A DNA stretch of 64,000 nucleotides from Ancistrus triradiatus (GCA_025084515.1 JAJAGP010000099.1:310001-374000), one strand, 5' to 3'; numbered from the stretch's first letter, positions 11,221 through 23,180 are shown. The notes: generated from the sequence alone by a model not told the origin. Made by a program: numbers and translations.

Positions 11221-12290
11221 CAGTAGAGCAAAAAAGTATTTAGTCAGCCACTGATTCTGCAAGTTCTCCGACTTAGAAAGATGAGAGAGGTCTGGAATTT
11301 TCTTCATAGGTACACTTCAACTATGAGAGACAAAATGAGAAATAGAAATCACGTTGTAGGATTTTTAAAGAATTTAATTGTAATTCATGGTGGAAAATAA
11401 GTATTTGGTCACCCACAAACAAGCTAGATTTCTGGCTCTCACAGCCCTGTAACTTCTTCTTTAAGAAGCTCTTCTGTCCTCCACTCGTTACCTGTATTAA
11501 TGGCACCTGTTTGACCTCGTTATCTGTATATCTGACTCCAAACTCAACCATGGCCAAGACCAAGAGCAGCCGAAGGACACCAGGAAAAAAATTGTAGACC
11601 TGCAGCAGGCTGGGAAGAGTGAATCTACAATAGGCAAGCAGGTTGGTCTGAATAAATCAACTGTGGGAGCAATTGTAAGAAAATGGAACACATACAAGGC
11701 CATTGATAATCTCCCTCGATCTGGGGCCCCACACAAGATCTCATCCCGTGGGTTTCAAAATGATCATGAGAATGGTGAGCAAAAATCCCAGAACTACACG
11801 GAGGGACCTGATGAATGACCTGCAGAGAGCTGGGACCAAAGTAACAAAGTCTACCATCAGTAACACACTATGCCGAGAGGGACTCTGCAGTGCCAGGTGT
11901 GTCCCCCTGCATAAGTCAGTACATGTCCAGGCCCGTTTGAAGTTTGCCAGAGAGCATATGGATGATTCAGAAGAGAATTGGGAGAATATCATGTGGTCAG
12001 ATGAAACCAAAATAGAACTTTTTGGTAAAAACTGAACTTGTCGTGTTTGGAGGAAGAAGAACACCATACTTACTGTGAAGGATGGTGGTGGAAACTTCAT
12101 GCTTTGGGGCTGTTTTTCTACAAATTAAATTCTTTAAAAATCCTACAGTGTGATTTCCTGGATTTTTTTTTCTCATTTTGTCTCTCATAGTTGAAGTGTT
12201 CCTATGATGAAAATTACAGACCTCTCTCATCTTTCTAAGTAGGAGAACTTGCACAATCAGTGGCTGACTAAATACTTTTTTGCAACACTG
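11221..12290 (+). mobile_element. Tc1-like transposon, family 2, internally deleted, copy 1
   Basis: It is bounded by TA and has ends CAGTAGAGCAAAAAAGTATT and AAATACTTTTTTGCAACACTG in inverted orientation. The length is 1.07 kb because the end of the coding region is deleted. A second copy in the opposite orientation lies at 25960-26983. Confidence 0.9.
11550..12119 (+). pseudogene. Tc1-like transposase remnant
   Basis: The frame starts MAKTKSSRRTPGKKIVDLQQ at 11550 and continues through the first helix-turn-helix (STIGKQVGLNKSTVGAIVRK) and LPRSGAPHK. After a frameshift near 11750 it resumes with MRMVSKNPRTTRRDLMND, the second HTH (TKSTISNTL) and WSDETKIELFGKN, where the DE(T)K motif holds the first catalytic Asp. 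A stop follows immediately. The DNDPKH and third catalytic region are absent, so the protein is dead. Confidence 0.85.
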
Positions 12291-12342
12291 TATGTTAAAA
12301 ATTTGCATTAGTCTTGCTGGCACCCTACACACAACAGTGGGT

Positions 12343-13430
12343 CCCAAAAGTCTTTTGTATTTTGCATTTTTTTCTAATTCAACCCAATGTTTTTCATTAC
12401 AAATCGTAATTAGTAATGGACTTAATAGTTGAATCTTTGAAAAAAAAAATCTTTTGATACATTTCAGAATTGATTAGTATTTGGTATGTTTGTGCTGAAG
12501 CTGGCATGGACTCCACAGTTTTTCCAAAGAGCAGCTTGTGAAGTTACTGAATGCTTGGCTTTCTCTATCTTCAATTGCCCCCATAAATTCTTGATGGAGT
12601 TTAGGTCCAGTGACTGTGAAGGAAAGCCCATGACAGGTCAGCACTCCTTGGTCTTCAATCTTCTGTTGTTCAAGCAGTTGTTGCAAAGCTTTGAGGTGTG
12701 TTTTGGATCATTATCCTGTTGCACTATGAATCCTTCTCTGCAAAGATCAACACAAGAATTTTCCCTGGTACTCTCAAACTTTTGGTCTGTCATATTATAT
12801 TTTGTAAAAAATGTTCAGAAGTCCAGTGTTAATTTCATTTGGTCATTTTTTATCAGCACAGTGTCGGAACCATGATCATTAGCATCACTGTAATGAGGGG
12901 ACACATGGCCAGACCCATGGTTGTTTTGCATGGCATGGTCATGGACCTGGTTAAAGTTGCTGGCTCCCCATCGAGTGCCATCCTGGTCTAAGGTTGTGTT
13001 CCAGTTCTGTCTGTTCAGAGTTCTGCATCACCGGAGGCTGTCTGGGTTTCAAAGTTCCTCAGCTATGTATGCATAATATACAATGCTAAGAATTTCTGCT
13101 TTCAGATGCAACCAGTGGGCCTCGATTGCAACGTGGTTGGCTTGAGCTGGTCTTTTCTCCGGGCTCTCTTTAACTGAAGAGCAGTGTGATAGCACACCTG
13201 ATAAGAAGGGTTTAAAGCTTGTGCAGTCATTTGTACAATGCATTTCATTGATTTTTTTTGTGCCTTACTCCCATCTAGTTTACTTTCAAAGAAAGACCTT
13301 TGATTTCCTGTCAGTGTGTTTTCAAGTGCCAATTTAATTTCTGGAGTAAAAACTGTCATTTGAGGGACTAGCTGCAGAGATTATTCAAAAGGGCAACACC
13401 AAATCCATGCTTTGAGTAATGACTATTGCA
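12343..13430 (-). mobile_element. Degenerate Tc1-like element, family 6
   Basis: On the minus strand are scattered transposase-like words, for example QQLLEQQKIEDQGVL followed by a region where GPKLHQEFMGAIEDRESQAF is read out of frame. On the + strand the phrase GGAGTTTAGGTCCAGTGACT corresponds to the usual coding for SPDLN. Boundaries are approximate and no terminal repeats were established. Confidence 0.5.
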
Positions 13431-13690
13431 CTTTCGTTTCTAATAGCTAATTTCCAAAATAGACCATTTTAGTGTATAATAATGTTAAAACAATATAGAA
13501 CATTTTCATTCATATTAGACTATTTATTCTCTTTATTAGCCAAATAGCCATCTCTATGCAGAGGATCCAAGTAGTTCATATAGTATCATTACAATATAAG
13601 CTTACATGAAAGAGAGAGGGAGTGTGTCTGTACTTCTCACACTGAGCACTTCAGTCTAGGGATCTCATGGGTACTGGGCATGCGCTCTAA

Positions 13691-14337
13691 GGGCCTTTCC
13701 ACACAGAGTCCGATTTTTATGGACGAAAATACACATGCAATTTTAGCATACTGGTACCTTCACACCAAGTGCGTTACGTTTTTATCGACTAAACACTCTG
13801 AAAACTGCCTGTCAACTTTTGCTTTCTTTAATTTCCCTTCTTTTAATGTGTCACAGAGATTTCGCCTTGTCTTTTTCACATCGTCAACTTAAAAAAACAA
13901 AGACACCAGCGTAGATTACTGCAGGAAGCTGTAGTTTGTGTTTTTGCGGGCATGAACAGATTGGAATGCACTTAAATAAACAAGAAAATGCTTCCATATA
14001 GTCACTGTGAGGTTTATCACAATCATTCTGCAGCTTGCAGGTATATTCCTCCAGATATTTTCTTTAATATCCATGTTTTTATAGTCTTGTGCTCTAGTAC
14101 TAGCAGGATGAGCTGTTCTGCCTGACAACCGATCCCTGATTGGTCGGTATGATTTTAACGCATCTGAACAACACAGAAATTAGAACAGGCTCCGATTAAA
14201 AAATTATGAAGCACCGCAGTCCGTCAGTTTCGTACTTGGTGTGAAGGACAACATTAATATACATATGTTCTTTTTCAAAACTTGACATGTGTTTTTTTTT
14301 CTCATCCCTAAAAATCGGACTTGGTGTGAAAAGCACT
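13691..14337. mobile_element. Harbinger-type MITE with TAA target duplication
   Basis: The left end GGGCCTTTCCACACAGAGTC and right end TCGGACTTGGTGTGAAAAGC are inverted repeats, and the CCGATTTTTA / TAAAAATCGG match extends inward. TAA lies directly outside both ends (13688-13690 and 14338-14340), as expected for PIF/Harbinger. No coding sequence is intact. Confidence 0.7.
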
Positions 14338-14371
14338 TAACCCAGAATCACCGGGTGATCAGACAAAGACA

Positions 14372-14946
14372 TACCATATTTTTCGGACCATAAAGCGCAC
14401 CGGATTATAAGACGCAATATCAGTGATCGGCTGCTAACGGATCTATTTTCATACATAAAGCACACCGGGTTATAAGACGCATTAAATGAAACAAAACTCT
14501 TAAGTTCCGTCGGAAGCTCAGTTTGGTCTTTACCTGGCGCAGGGCGTCTTCTTGCTCCCTCCACTTCCGTACCATTGATTCGTTAATGTTGAATTCTCTC
14601 GCAGCTGCTCTATGACCATGTTGTACTGCGTGACTGATAGCGTTGTGTTTGAAATCCGCTTCGAAAATAAATGAATGAATGCACATACCCTAATGCTGAA
14701 GTACATACCGTATTACTCCGCGATGCTGCACACTACGGTGGCCGTGAGCTTCGTAACCTACCAAGGCCTTGCTAAAACATTTTGACAGATTTATGAGCGC
14801 CGTGTACCATCTACAATCGGTTCTAGATCAGAAAGCACAACCAGAATTAATTCATACATTAGGTGCACCGCATTTTAAGGCGCACTGTTGATTTTTGAGA
14901 AAGTTAAAGGATTTTAAGTGCGCCTTATGGTCCGAAAAATACGGTA
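14372..14946. mobile_element. Pogo-like element, copy 1
   Basis: The terminal inverted repeats are TACCATATTTTTCGGACCAT and its counterpart ending GGTCCGAAAAATACGGTA, with TA at each edge. Minus-strand coding at 14420-14686 reads ISHAVQHGHRAAAREFNINE followed by SMVRKWREQEDALRQVK. That is a psq/CENP-B-type helix-turn-helix as in pogo and Tigger transposases. The catalytic domain is absent. A sister copy lies at 40457-41024. Confidence 0.75.
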
Positions 14947-16934
14947 ATATAGAAGACCAACAAACTGAGGCTGAGACTGTAAAAGTCTCCCAAACTGAAA
15001 TCAAACTGTGATCTTCTGCATCTCTTTCTACAAGTGAAAACTTGACTTAACTTTTTGCTGGATTTGAAAAAAAAAAAATTATCTCTCATTACTTAATAGT
15101 TGCACCTCATTTTGTCATGAGGTAACTTTTCTTTAGTTTACTCCATCTTGTAACCATTTCATTAGCCAGGGCTTTCACTCTGCAGCTTACTTTCGTGTTA
15201 TTTTCCTCCTATTCCGTCTTACATTCTTAATCCTTATAAGTTCCTCTTATCCTCTTCGTTTGGCTTCTGTAATCTTTCACTTTCTCATATACCTTTCAAA
15301 ACCTAATTTCTCTTTTCACTTATTAAAACTTTTCTTCTTTCTAATGTTTTCTTCTTTTTCCTTTTAAAATGCTTTGTTCTCACACACACAAAGGCAAACA
15401 ATTACGGATTACCATCCATAGCTTTTTAATGCAATAATGCCAGAAGCCCTGAGCCATGCTTTGGTTCAGCTATATATGCCCTACAGGCAGCTGTGATCAG
15501 TGTGGGCTGATTAGCCCCAGAGCATTCTAGGAAATATAGTCTCCTCAGTCATCACAAGCTAGCATGCATTATACCCCTCTGCCTGCCTTGCTTGGAAGAG
15601 GTGCTGCATAGACATATATACCTAGATGCAACATTGGCCGCTGGATCATGCATCAGTGTCATCGCCGCACTTGTTCAGGCAACTTTTCATAATTCTACAA
15701 AGGTTGTATTGGGAAAAAACATGCCTGATTCTAGTCAAATAAATAGCAATATAATCAAATAATAATAGTAATAGATTAGCAATAGTACATAGTATATGTA
15801 GTATAAATAGTAATGTAATAGTTTTATAATAGAGTATTCGCTATTTTATATTTTTTTCATTAATTCTATTATTTATTTATTTATTAGACTATATCTTGTT
15901 ATATTCGTTGGCTAATGTACTGTATATTGCCTTTGAGTAGATCTGTATCATTTCACTGTTATAACAAACAGAAATCAGACTGACTGCCAGTGTCTCACTA
16001 TTTGATTTTTATTTGTTGATTTTGTTACATTTTTGTCAATGATGGTCAATTATAAGAACTTAAAGATGCACAATTTAGATTTTTCTTCAGTATTTCAAAG
16101 TGAATGAGCCGAATTCTGACCTGGGGCAAAAGCTCAAATAATGGGAAGATGGAAAAACCTATTTAGAGAACATGAAAAACCTTCTACACATTTCTTGTGC
16201 ATTCAGTTATACAGGGACGTTTCCACACGTATTAACCAAGGGAAATAATCCAAATCCATGCTTGACAAAGAGTCAAAACTTTTTTGTACTCCACATAGAT
16301 CAAAAACCTCAAATATAAAAATGACTCATTAAAATCGGTTGAGAAATAATTAGGTTATCATGCATTTAACCAGAAAAAAACACAGCTCCTCCATTCGCTT
16401 GTATTTGTTCACAAGGCAGTCTTGCCTGGACCAATATGGCGGACACGTTGACGTATCTCAGCAATGAGCCGATGCAGCCACTGTGGGGTCTTTATGTGGT
16501 ATATATGTCAATGGAGGTGGTGCAGCAGTGCTGGCTTGAACAGTGTGCTCAGACTTCTGTCAACCACCTAGTGGTGGTGGCAGAGCCATGCACCCCCTTA
16601 CAATTCATTAGTCTTCGTTATTTTGAAACGGCAAATAAAAGTTGAAGAACTTCGATCAGTTGTCGGTCAACGTTTGTTACAATACGAAGCGTACCAAATG
16701 TAAAACAGTCGAATGCTGTAAATGTCCTGTCATTTTCTCAGAGGAACATATTACTGACTCCTGAGACCTTTGGAGCAGGATTACACACTCCAGAATACAT
16801 GCACATGCAAAGGGCAAAACACACACTGTCACGTTTAACCTTTTCACAACCATTTCCTACCATCATAACATGATATAAGTTGCTCGCAGTATTTAGCTAT
16901 AACACTAGGTCTTGTATCGTTCTTTTTTTCACAG
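14947..16934 (+). other. Repeat-poor end of ncam2 intron
   Basis: There is no recognisable transposon or exon over almost 2 kb. 15400-15680 is GC-balanced with homeodomain-type TAAT and GATTA words and could be conserved non-coding sequence, but this cannot be tested from one sequence. Confidence 0.4.
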
Positions 16935-17078
16935 AGAAGCTAACATTTAAGGACGTGCCATCACCTCAGGAGTTCCGTCAGGGCGACACTGCCGAGGTGG
17001 TTTGTGATGTGACCAGCTCTCCTGTGCCTGTGATTGCATGGTATTACAACAACATGGAGATCACAGAGGACACTGACA
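16935..17078 (+). CDS. ncam2: ncam2 exon b: first half of Ig domain 2
   Basis: The exon follows TTTTTTTCACAG and ends before GTAAGT. With the C left by exon a it begins QKLTFKDVPSPQEF, the conserved start of NCAM Ig2. It contains the first Ig2 cysteine (AEVVCDV) and the core Trp (VIAWYYNN). It has 47 complete codons with phase 1 at both ends. The acidic end ITEDTD joins exon c to give a Lys at the split codon. SPQEF is shared by NCAM1 and NCAM2; assignment to NCAM2 rests on the flanking exons. Confidence 0.95.
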
Positions 17079-17284
17079 GTAAGTTGCTGTATAATGATTT
17101 TACAATAGGGTGAAAGATTTCAGTTGTTAACTGAGAAAAGGTCTGACACTAGAGCAGTCAGATGATTCAAGCATTTTAAGCATGTTCATCACACAGCTTT
17201 TGTATATGGATGTTAGTCCATATATCATATTAGTTAGATTTAGTGCTCATTTGTCACTTAAGGTTTATTCCTCATAACATTCAG

Positions 17285-17400
17285 GGACTTTTTCCTTGCC
17301 ATTGTCAGTGAAAGTTTAATAATTTGGGGCTGTGGGTCTAGATCTTTGTAAAGCTGCTTTGAGACGATGCTCTAGTGTATAAAGTACTCTAGTAATACGT
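17285..17400 (+). repeat. Fragment of LINE 3' region, plus orientation
   Basis: GTAAAGCTGCTTTGAGACGA is the reverse complement of the CAAAGCAGCTTTAC phrase found in the other LINE ends at 18000, 31230 and 58200. It is an old, short scrap. Confidence 0.5.
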
Positions 17401-17424
17401 TTGACTTTGACAATGTGTGGTTTA

Positions 17425-17510
17425 AGGGCCTTTCTGAAGGGCCAACCAGCAGCAGCTTGGCAGTGCCTGGACTTGAACCTTGGACTTTCTGGCCCACAAT
17501 TCTCTGGTCC
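17425..17510 (-). repeat. SINE fragment
   Basis: CAGCTTGGCAGTGCCTGGAC, GAACCTTGGAC and CTGGTCCACAA match the minus-strand head of the SINE family (B-box side). It is truncated and diverged. Confidence 0.5.
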
Positions 17511-17640
17511 ACAAGTGGCACAATTCTTTGAAATAAAGTGACTAAAGTGGGCCAACCAGCTGCTAAGTTGGCAGCACCGGCTTCAACAAAATGTGTGTAT
17601 CATTTTTAATAATCATTTCCATCATGTCTTATCTTCTTTT

Positions 17641-17905
17641 GGCTCTACTGCATGTCCTCCCTGCGTCCGTGTGGGTTACTCCAGGTATTCTGGTTTCCTC
17701 CCACACTCCCAAGACATGTGTTAGGTTAATAGTTATTCCTAAAAGTGGCCTTAATGTGAGTGTGTGAATGTGTGTGTGCTACAATAGATTGGCGCCCTGT
17801 CTAGGGTTGTTTCTGCCTTGTGCCCTGTGCCGTCGGCTAGGCACCAGCCTTCCTACAACCCTTATCAGGGTTAAGGAGAAAAGAAAATAATGAATGAATG
17901 AATGA
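17641..17905 (+). repeat. Dispersed fish repeat ending in (ATGA)n
   Basis: It contains CATGTCCTCCCTGCGTCCGT, ATTGGCGCCCTGTCTAGGG and GCCTTGTGCCC, then a GAATGAATGAATGAATG tail. It belongs to the same family as 434-600 and 62484-63025. Confidence 0.7.
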
Positions 17906-17998
17906 ATGTATGTCTTATCTTGTTAGAAATGTGTTTGTGTGACAGAAGCTTCTATGGCAGAGTAATGAGCAAGAGTGTATAATTAAGGAATTGTCCAA

Positions 17999-18180
17999 AT
18001 TCTGATTTATATAGAGCTTTTTATAACTATAATAAATTGTCTCAAAGCAGCTTTACAAGTGTTTAGCCCCAAACTGCCCCATTTGGCCCCAATTAGCAAG
18101 CCTGTTGCAACAGTGACAAGGAAATGTAATGATGAAAAACATTGGGAGGGCCAAGAATCAAAACCATTAGGCAGCCAGGT
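17999..18180 (-). repeat. 5'-truncated LINE 3' end
   Basis: Read on the minus strand this is the 3' region of the non-LTR element at 31229-32350: TTTATATAGAGCTTTTTATA, GTCTCAAAGCAGCTTTACAA and GGGAGGGCCAAGAATC are shared. Confidence 0.65.
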
Positions 18181-18339
18181 TGTTATATGTAATGAAAAAT
18201 ATACACATATATAACATTTATAAGAATAAACAGTTTAAATACGCAGGTGTTTAGAAGAATGAGCTAAAATTGCAGGACTGATCACTTGAAACGTTTTTTG
18301 ATTTGCAGTTAAAGGAGTCACACCAGATATGGAAAGCAA

Positions 18340-18475
18340 AGGTTCACATACTTTTGCCACTCATTCATATGTAATATTGGATCGTTTTCCTCAACAAATA
18401 AATGACCAAGTATAATATTTTTTATTCCGTGGTCGTTTAATTGGGTTCATTTTATTTAAATGTAGGACTCATAAC
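18340..18475. mobile_element. Terminal fragment of Tc1-like family 1
   Basis: GGTTCACATACTTTTGCCAC, then ATGTAATATTGGATCGTTTT and AATAAATGACCAAGTATAA match the right-hand end of the element at 60380-61944. No transposase is present. Confidence 0.8.
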
Positions 18476-18797
18476 TAAAGGTCCTTTACAGGGTCAGGCA
18501 GCGAAAATATAATTGATGACATTAAGATACTACACATTAATACGTTGAAACTTTGACAGCTGTATTTGAGACTAATGACTTCTTCAGAGAAATCTAGCTA
18601 AAAAGGTGTAATTACAGAAGACAGAAAGAAGATTTTTATTTTACTTAGATATTTAGGGCTGACTTTAAGGCTAAAGTCAAAGATGTGTAATGTGCAGCAA
18701 GATTTTATTATTTCTGGTAATAGACTAGTGTGTTGATAGAAGTGCATGGTTATGGTTACACTGGTGTTTTCATTCCCTTACCATGGCCTCCTTGCAG

Positions 18798-18932
18798 AGT
18801 TCCAGCTCCTAGCCAACAACAATCTTCAGATCCAGCGAGTGACTAAAGCTGATGAGGGTGTGTACCGCTGCGAGGCCAGGGTGGAAGCCAGGGGTGAGAT
18901 TGACTTCAGGGACATCATCCTTGTTGTCAATG
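18798..18932 (+). CDS. ncam2: ncam2 exon c: second half of Ig domain 2
   Basis: The exon starts after CTCCTTGCAG and ends before GTAAGT, phase 1 to 1, with 44 full codons. The protein reads FQLLANNNLQIQRVTKADEG and then VYRCEARVEARGEIDFRDII. It holds the second Ig2 cysteine in the D-E-G-V-Y-R-C motif. ANNNLQI and GEIDFRDI are NCAM2-like (NCAM1 has NNYLQI and GEINFKDI), which makes this the best exon for paralogue assignment. A Tc1 fragment begins within 100 bp of the donor. Confidence 0.96.
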
Positions 18933-19000
18933 GTAAGTACTGCTTCCATTAGTACACCTACTTCCACAACTACTTCCACTACTACTATTGGGAACCCGAG

Positions 19001-19410
19001 TGGTGGCTTTTTACCATAAACATCCATGACACTTTGGGCCCCTTAATATCAACTGAGCATCGTTTAAATGGCACAGCCTACCTGAGTATTGTTGCTGACC
19101 ATGCTCATGCCATCTCCAACGTGCCATGTCACAAAGCTCAAATCAAACTCAAACTGGCTTCTTGAATATGACAATGAGTTCACTGTGCTCAATTGGCCTC
19201 AATAGTCACCAGATCTCAATCCAACAGAGCACTTTTGGTATGTGGTGGAACGGGAGATTCTCGTCTTGGATGGGCAGCTGACAAAATTGCAGAAATTGTG
19301 GGGTGCTATCAAGTTAATATGGATCAAAATCTCTGAGGAATATTTTCAGCAACTTGCTGAATCTATGCCATGAAGAATTAAGGCGGTTCTGAAGGCAAAA
19401 GGGTGGTGAG
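19001..19410 (+). mobile_element. 3' half of Tc1-like family 3, directly behind exon c
   Basis: ACACTTTGGGCCCCTTAATA, CAATGAGTTCACTGTGCTCA and CAGATCTCAATCCAACAGAG are the coding for the second and third catalytic parts of a Tc1 transposase. It is a truncated relative of the element at 36988-38208. Stops and missing bases break the frame. Confidence 0.8.
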
Positions 19411-21039
19411 TTCACACTCAGGGTTACAGTTTATTTTTTGTTTTGTTTTGCTTTTTTTTTTAAGGAGATATATTGTTATGTCTGAAAAACAAAAGTCAGC
19501 AATAGTTCCAGTTCTGCTTCCTTTAACTACAAACCAAATAGCAAACTGGCAGTTTTCTTTCAGACCCCCAAATGTCTAAATGCATTTTAGCACTTTGTGC
19601 ATACACAGCACATTTTACAGTAATGGCACGTCCAGAAGTTTTGATTACCTAAGCATTCACTCAGATGCTATGTCAGATACACCTACCCAGTTACACACAT
19701 TGGCCATTTTACCTAACAACACCCGGCCTCCATTAGACCACCACTGACTAGATATGAACTGGGCTGCTGGTCCATTCAGAGCAGCAGTGACATTGGTATG
19801 GTAGTATGATGTATAAGTGTATAATGGAAACAATGCAGGCCACCTATCTGTAATCCAACAATCTACCCTGTAATCCACCAATAGGGTGGTCCTGATTCAA
19901 TTGTACCAGTACAACTCATTTTACCACACAGGCTTACCTAGAGCTTAGCAGTAGAAGGGTCAAGTACTTTCTTAGTAGCACAACAGTGGCATCTTGGCAG
20001 AGCAGTAAAGAAACAACCGACTGATTGGCAACCTGAGAGCCTTCATCCCTGAGCCCCACTGTCTAACACTTATTTTGGTGGCTCTAGTGGCTCGACTCAT
20101 ACTCATACTTTCAGCAAGTGCGCCAAGTACCGAGCAAAAGACGAGAGCCAGGGCAAATATTTACTAGTCAAAATACGTCGAGAACCGAAATTGAGTTCAG
20201 AGGTGGTCTGTGGTTCAAAAAGGTTCTTATGCTTATTATTAAGGTTATCAACTTACTTAACCTTACCATATACTGTATATTAGCTGTTTTAGTACAGCAG
20301 TTGTAATATGTCACATAACAGTGCAAACACTTTTACTTAACAGCACTTTTCTGGTGCAGAAAGTTTTATTAAACACAAAGCTTTCTAAATCACATTTGAC
20401 TGGGAGTCCCACATTTGGGTAAGGAGTGTCTACACGCAGCTTTACAGTGAAATAAGATTTTACCCATCTTAAATAGTAAAAAACAAAACATGAAAATCAA
20501 TATGTGGTGGTGAATGTTGATATTAAATAAATGAATGTATGGAAAAACTGTAGTATCTTGCCTATTTAGTCAATACCTGTACACTACAGCATCCCATATA
20601 GCATTGCAAAGTACGGTAATTAGTGTGGTCTCGGACAACATCCAGATCACATAATGTGCGCTTTCACAGAACTTATTGTGGACATTAAACAAGGCATACC
20701 TGAAATGGATTTTGAGGATAACCAGGGATTATATGGACATTAAACCTCTTTATTATGTAAGTATATTGTGATGATGGTGAATATGAGACTCTTAGCCTGA
20801 TGAATACTCTCGCGCTGATCTAATAAGGCTGCTCAATGAGGCGTTGCTGACAATCTGGCAGACATGACAAGATCAGAATCTAAACATTAAAGAATGGCAC
20901 AGCTGCTCAAATTAGCACCTGACACTACCGCTGCCTCTGCGTTCTGTATGTACATATTAGGGTGAGTGTTAGAGTGAGTGAGATTTAGTTTACCTACCTC
21001 TTGCAGGTCATTTACAAAAATAAAAAAAACTACGACATA
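19411..21039. other. Intron without clear features
   Basis: I recognise no exon or assigned repeat. 19660-19880 resembles part of the long-inverted-repeat element at 23330 only loosely. 20780-20960 is GC-balanced and could be conserved non-coding sequence. Confidence 0.35.
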
Positions 21040-21553
21040 CAGTACTGTGCAAAAGTCTTAGGCCACCATTAGATTTGTTGGTGCAGCAATGGTATAATGA
21101 CCATATATAGCATATTGTCGACGATTGGCAAAAATTTCAAGCTTGGATTCATGACTGCACAATACTCTTCCACTGATCTTCATTACAATCTTTGTGAGCT
21201 TTAGCATATCTTAGCCTTTTCATCCTGTTTCCCTTCTGAAGAAGTGGTTTGTTGGCTGCTACCCTTCCAAAAAGACCATTCCTGATCAAGTTTCTTCAGA
21301 CTGTAGAAGGGTCAACTTGGCATCCAGATGCTGCTATTGCTCTAGTGTAAGAGGAGGTCACAATAAATTCTTGCAACTGTAGCCTGTAGACTCTGGTTTT
21401 TCTTTTTTTCAGTTTTTTTTTAATATTCCATACAGATTTTCTGGTTGGATTATAATAAAGAGGCTGATAAATAATTGTATATGGTCATTACAGCATTGCT
21501 AAAGCATTGGTATAGCTGATCTAATGGCGACCTAAGACTTTAGCACAGTACTG
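21040..21553 (-). mobile_element. Tc1-like family 4, internally deleted, copy 1
   Basis: TA-flanked ends CAGTACTGTGCAAAAGTCTT and AAGACTTTAGCACAGTACTG are inverted. The half-kilobase interior keeps minus-strand transposase scraps shared with 39908-40407 (for example TTTGTGAGCTTTAG and GGCTGCTACCCTTCC on the + strand). It is non-autonomous. Confidence 0.85.
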
Positions 21554-21984
21554 TATAATCATATGTTATAGCTGCAGGTTATACTGTATGTTATCTCACA
21601 TACACTGATACAAAAATAAGTTGAAAAAGGCAGACAGGCAGAACAAATGCTGGAACAAGGTAGGAATTCTCCTATAGGAAATAATAAAAATTGTGTATAG
21701 CTCCTGCTATTTGAATATTCAGTACTCGGATCATGTTACATTAGATATTGGGATATAACTGTACTACATTGTTTATACTAACAATACTGGGTGCTCAGGT
21801 GATGCAGCAGCAGTTGACTCACCTACCACCATGGCTACCCTTGTTTGACTCTCTGTGGTCTTTGTCATGTCCAGAATACACTAATGCCTTCACTCAGTGT
21901 TCTTCAAATAGATGTTCTACACCCACAATCCTGACCGGGAAACTCAGTGTTAAACCTGTGTTAAAAGTATTATTTACTACTATT

Positions 21985-22235
21985 AAGAAGGCATTTCAGT
22001 GGCACACTGGTCTAATATGCTAACCCATCACCATAGGGACCCAAGGCTGAACCATAATGGCGCTGTCTAGGTGGGTTGGATGTGTCGTGCTGCCATGATT
22101 GACTATTTCTGAGGGAAACAGTCCTATGATGGATTGGCATCCCATTCAGGGCATGCTTAGACCCTGCACCTTGTGTTCTCCAGGCATAGGCATCAGAGTC
22201 ACCATGACCCTGATCAGGACATGCAACTTAAAATT
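21985..22235 (+). repeat. Diverged dispersed repeat
   Basis: GATGGATTGGCATCCCATTC, CACCTTGTGTTCTCCAGGC and CACCATGACCCTGATCAGGA match the 3' half of the ATGAATGA-tailed repeat family. It is old and truncated. Confidence 0.5.
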
Positions 22236-22290
22236 AAAACATGAAAACAAATTCTCCAATAGTAATGTTTCTATCCTGACATACTAGAAC

Positions 22291-22480
22291 ATTTACATTT
22301 ATTTACAGCATTTAGCAGACGCCCTTACCCAGAGTGACTTACAATTGACATGATCTTACAAATCCAAGCAATTGTGCGCCTTGCTCAAGGACCCAACAGT
22401 GGCACCTTTGGCAGAGGTGGGATTTGAACCCTGGACCTTTTGGTCCATAGTCCAGCACCTTAACCGCTAGGCTACCACCG
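22291..22480 (-). repeat. tRNA-derived SINE with L2-type tail
   Basis: Complete minus-strand copy: TTTAGCAGACGCCCTTACCC tail first, then GGATTTGAACCCTGGACC B box and CCGCTAGGCTACCACC head. Confidence 0.85.
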
Positions 22481-22899
22481 CTAGAACATATTGTAAAATG
22501 GTCATTGACTGCATCTATCAGATTAGTACCCACTCTTCAGTCGTCATGTGGATATAGAATCACTGTCCTCAGATGTTTAAGAAATCATGCTATGGACACT
22601 CTAGTAAAGAAGAAATGGCCATAAAGCAAAGCTGCAAAACAGACTTGAATTTGAAAAATGCAGTTCTGTATAGACAGTTGTTAGTGAATTTATCATGCAC
22701 ATATATTTTATTTTATTTGATCTTATTAGACTGTATTGTATTTTATATCTGCAGGCCATATCAGGTTTTTATACACACACATCAGGGTGATTCATTTTCA
22801 CAATCATTGTTGAAGACAGTGTTGCATACATGCTGCAAAAACAGACTGAAATTCATCTGTTTATTCACAGCTTGTCTCCAGAAGAAATGAGTTTCTAAA

Positions 22900-23180
22900 A
22901 TCTGCTGTTTGTGTCCCAGGCTGATTTAGCCTGATCAGCGCGGAGCGGCCATGCTCATTGAGTGGCATTTTAAGCCTGTTTCAGAAGCTTCACAGGCCTG
23001 GCTTTATGTCGTTATGCCCAATTGTGGCTCATATTAACGGAGCTGTTCCAGTTGGGTCCCTTCATTTGGAAATGAGTTCAATTAGATTATAGCATTTGGA
23101 AAATGCCAATTGATTGGCAAGAAAGTCAATGATAATCTGGTTGGATGCGTTTCATGGGAAGGCTGGCTAGCCCAATGCAG
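22900..23180. other. Candidate conserved non-coding segment
   Basis: The stretch is not repeat-like, is GC-balanced and is rich in homeodomain-type words (GATTATAG, CAATTGATTGG, CAATGATAATC). This is only a guess at regulatory function; multi-species alignment would decide. Confidence 0.25.

Noticed and set aside
16935..18932. Assignment to ncam1
   Set aside because: Phrases in exons a, c, g and h (YNANIEDAGIYRC, ANNNLQI, GEIDFRDI, SRIGGHQKSM, WRRDKL) fit NCAM2 and differ from NCAM1 at these positions.
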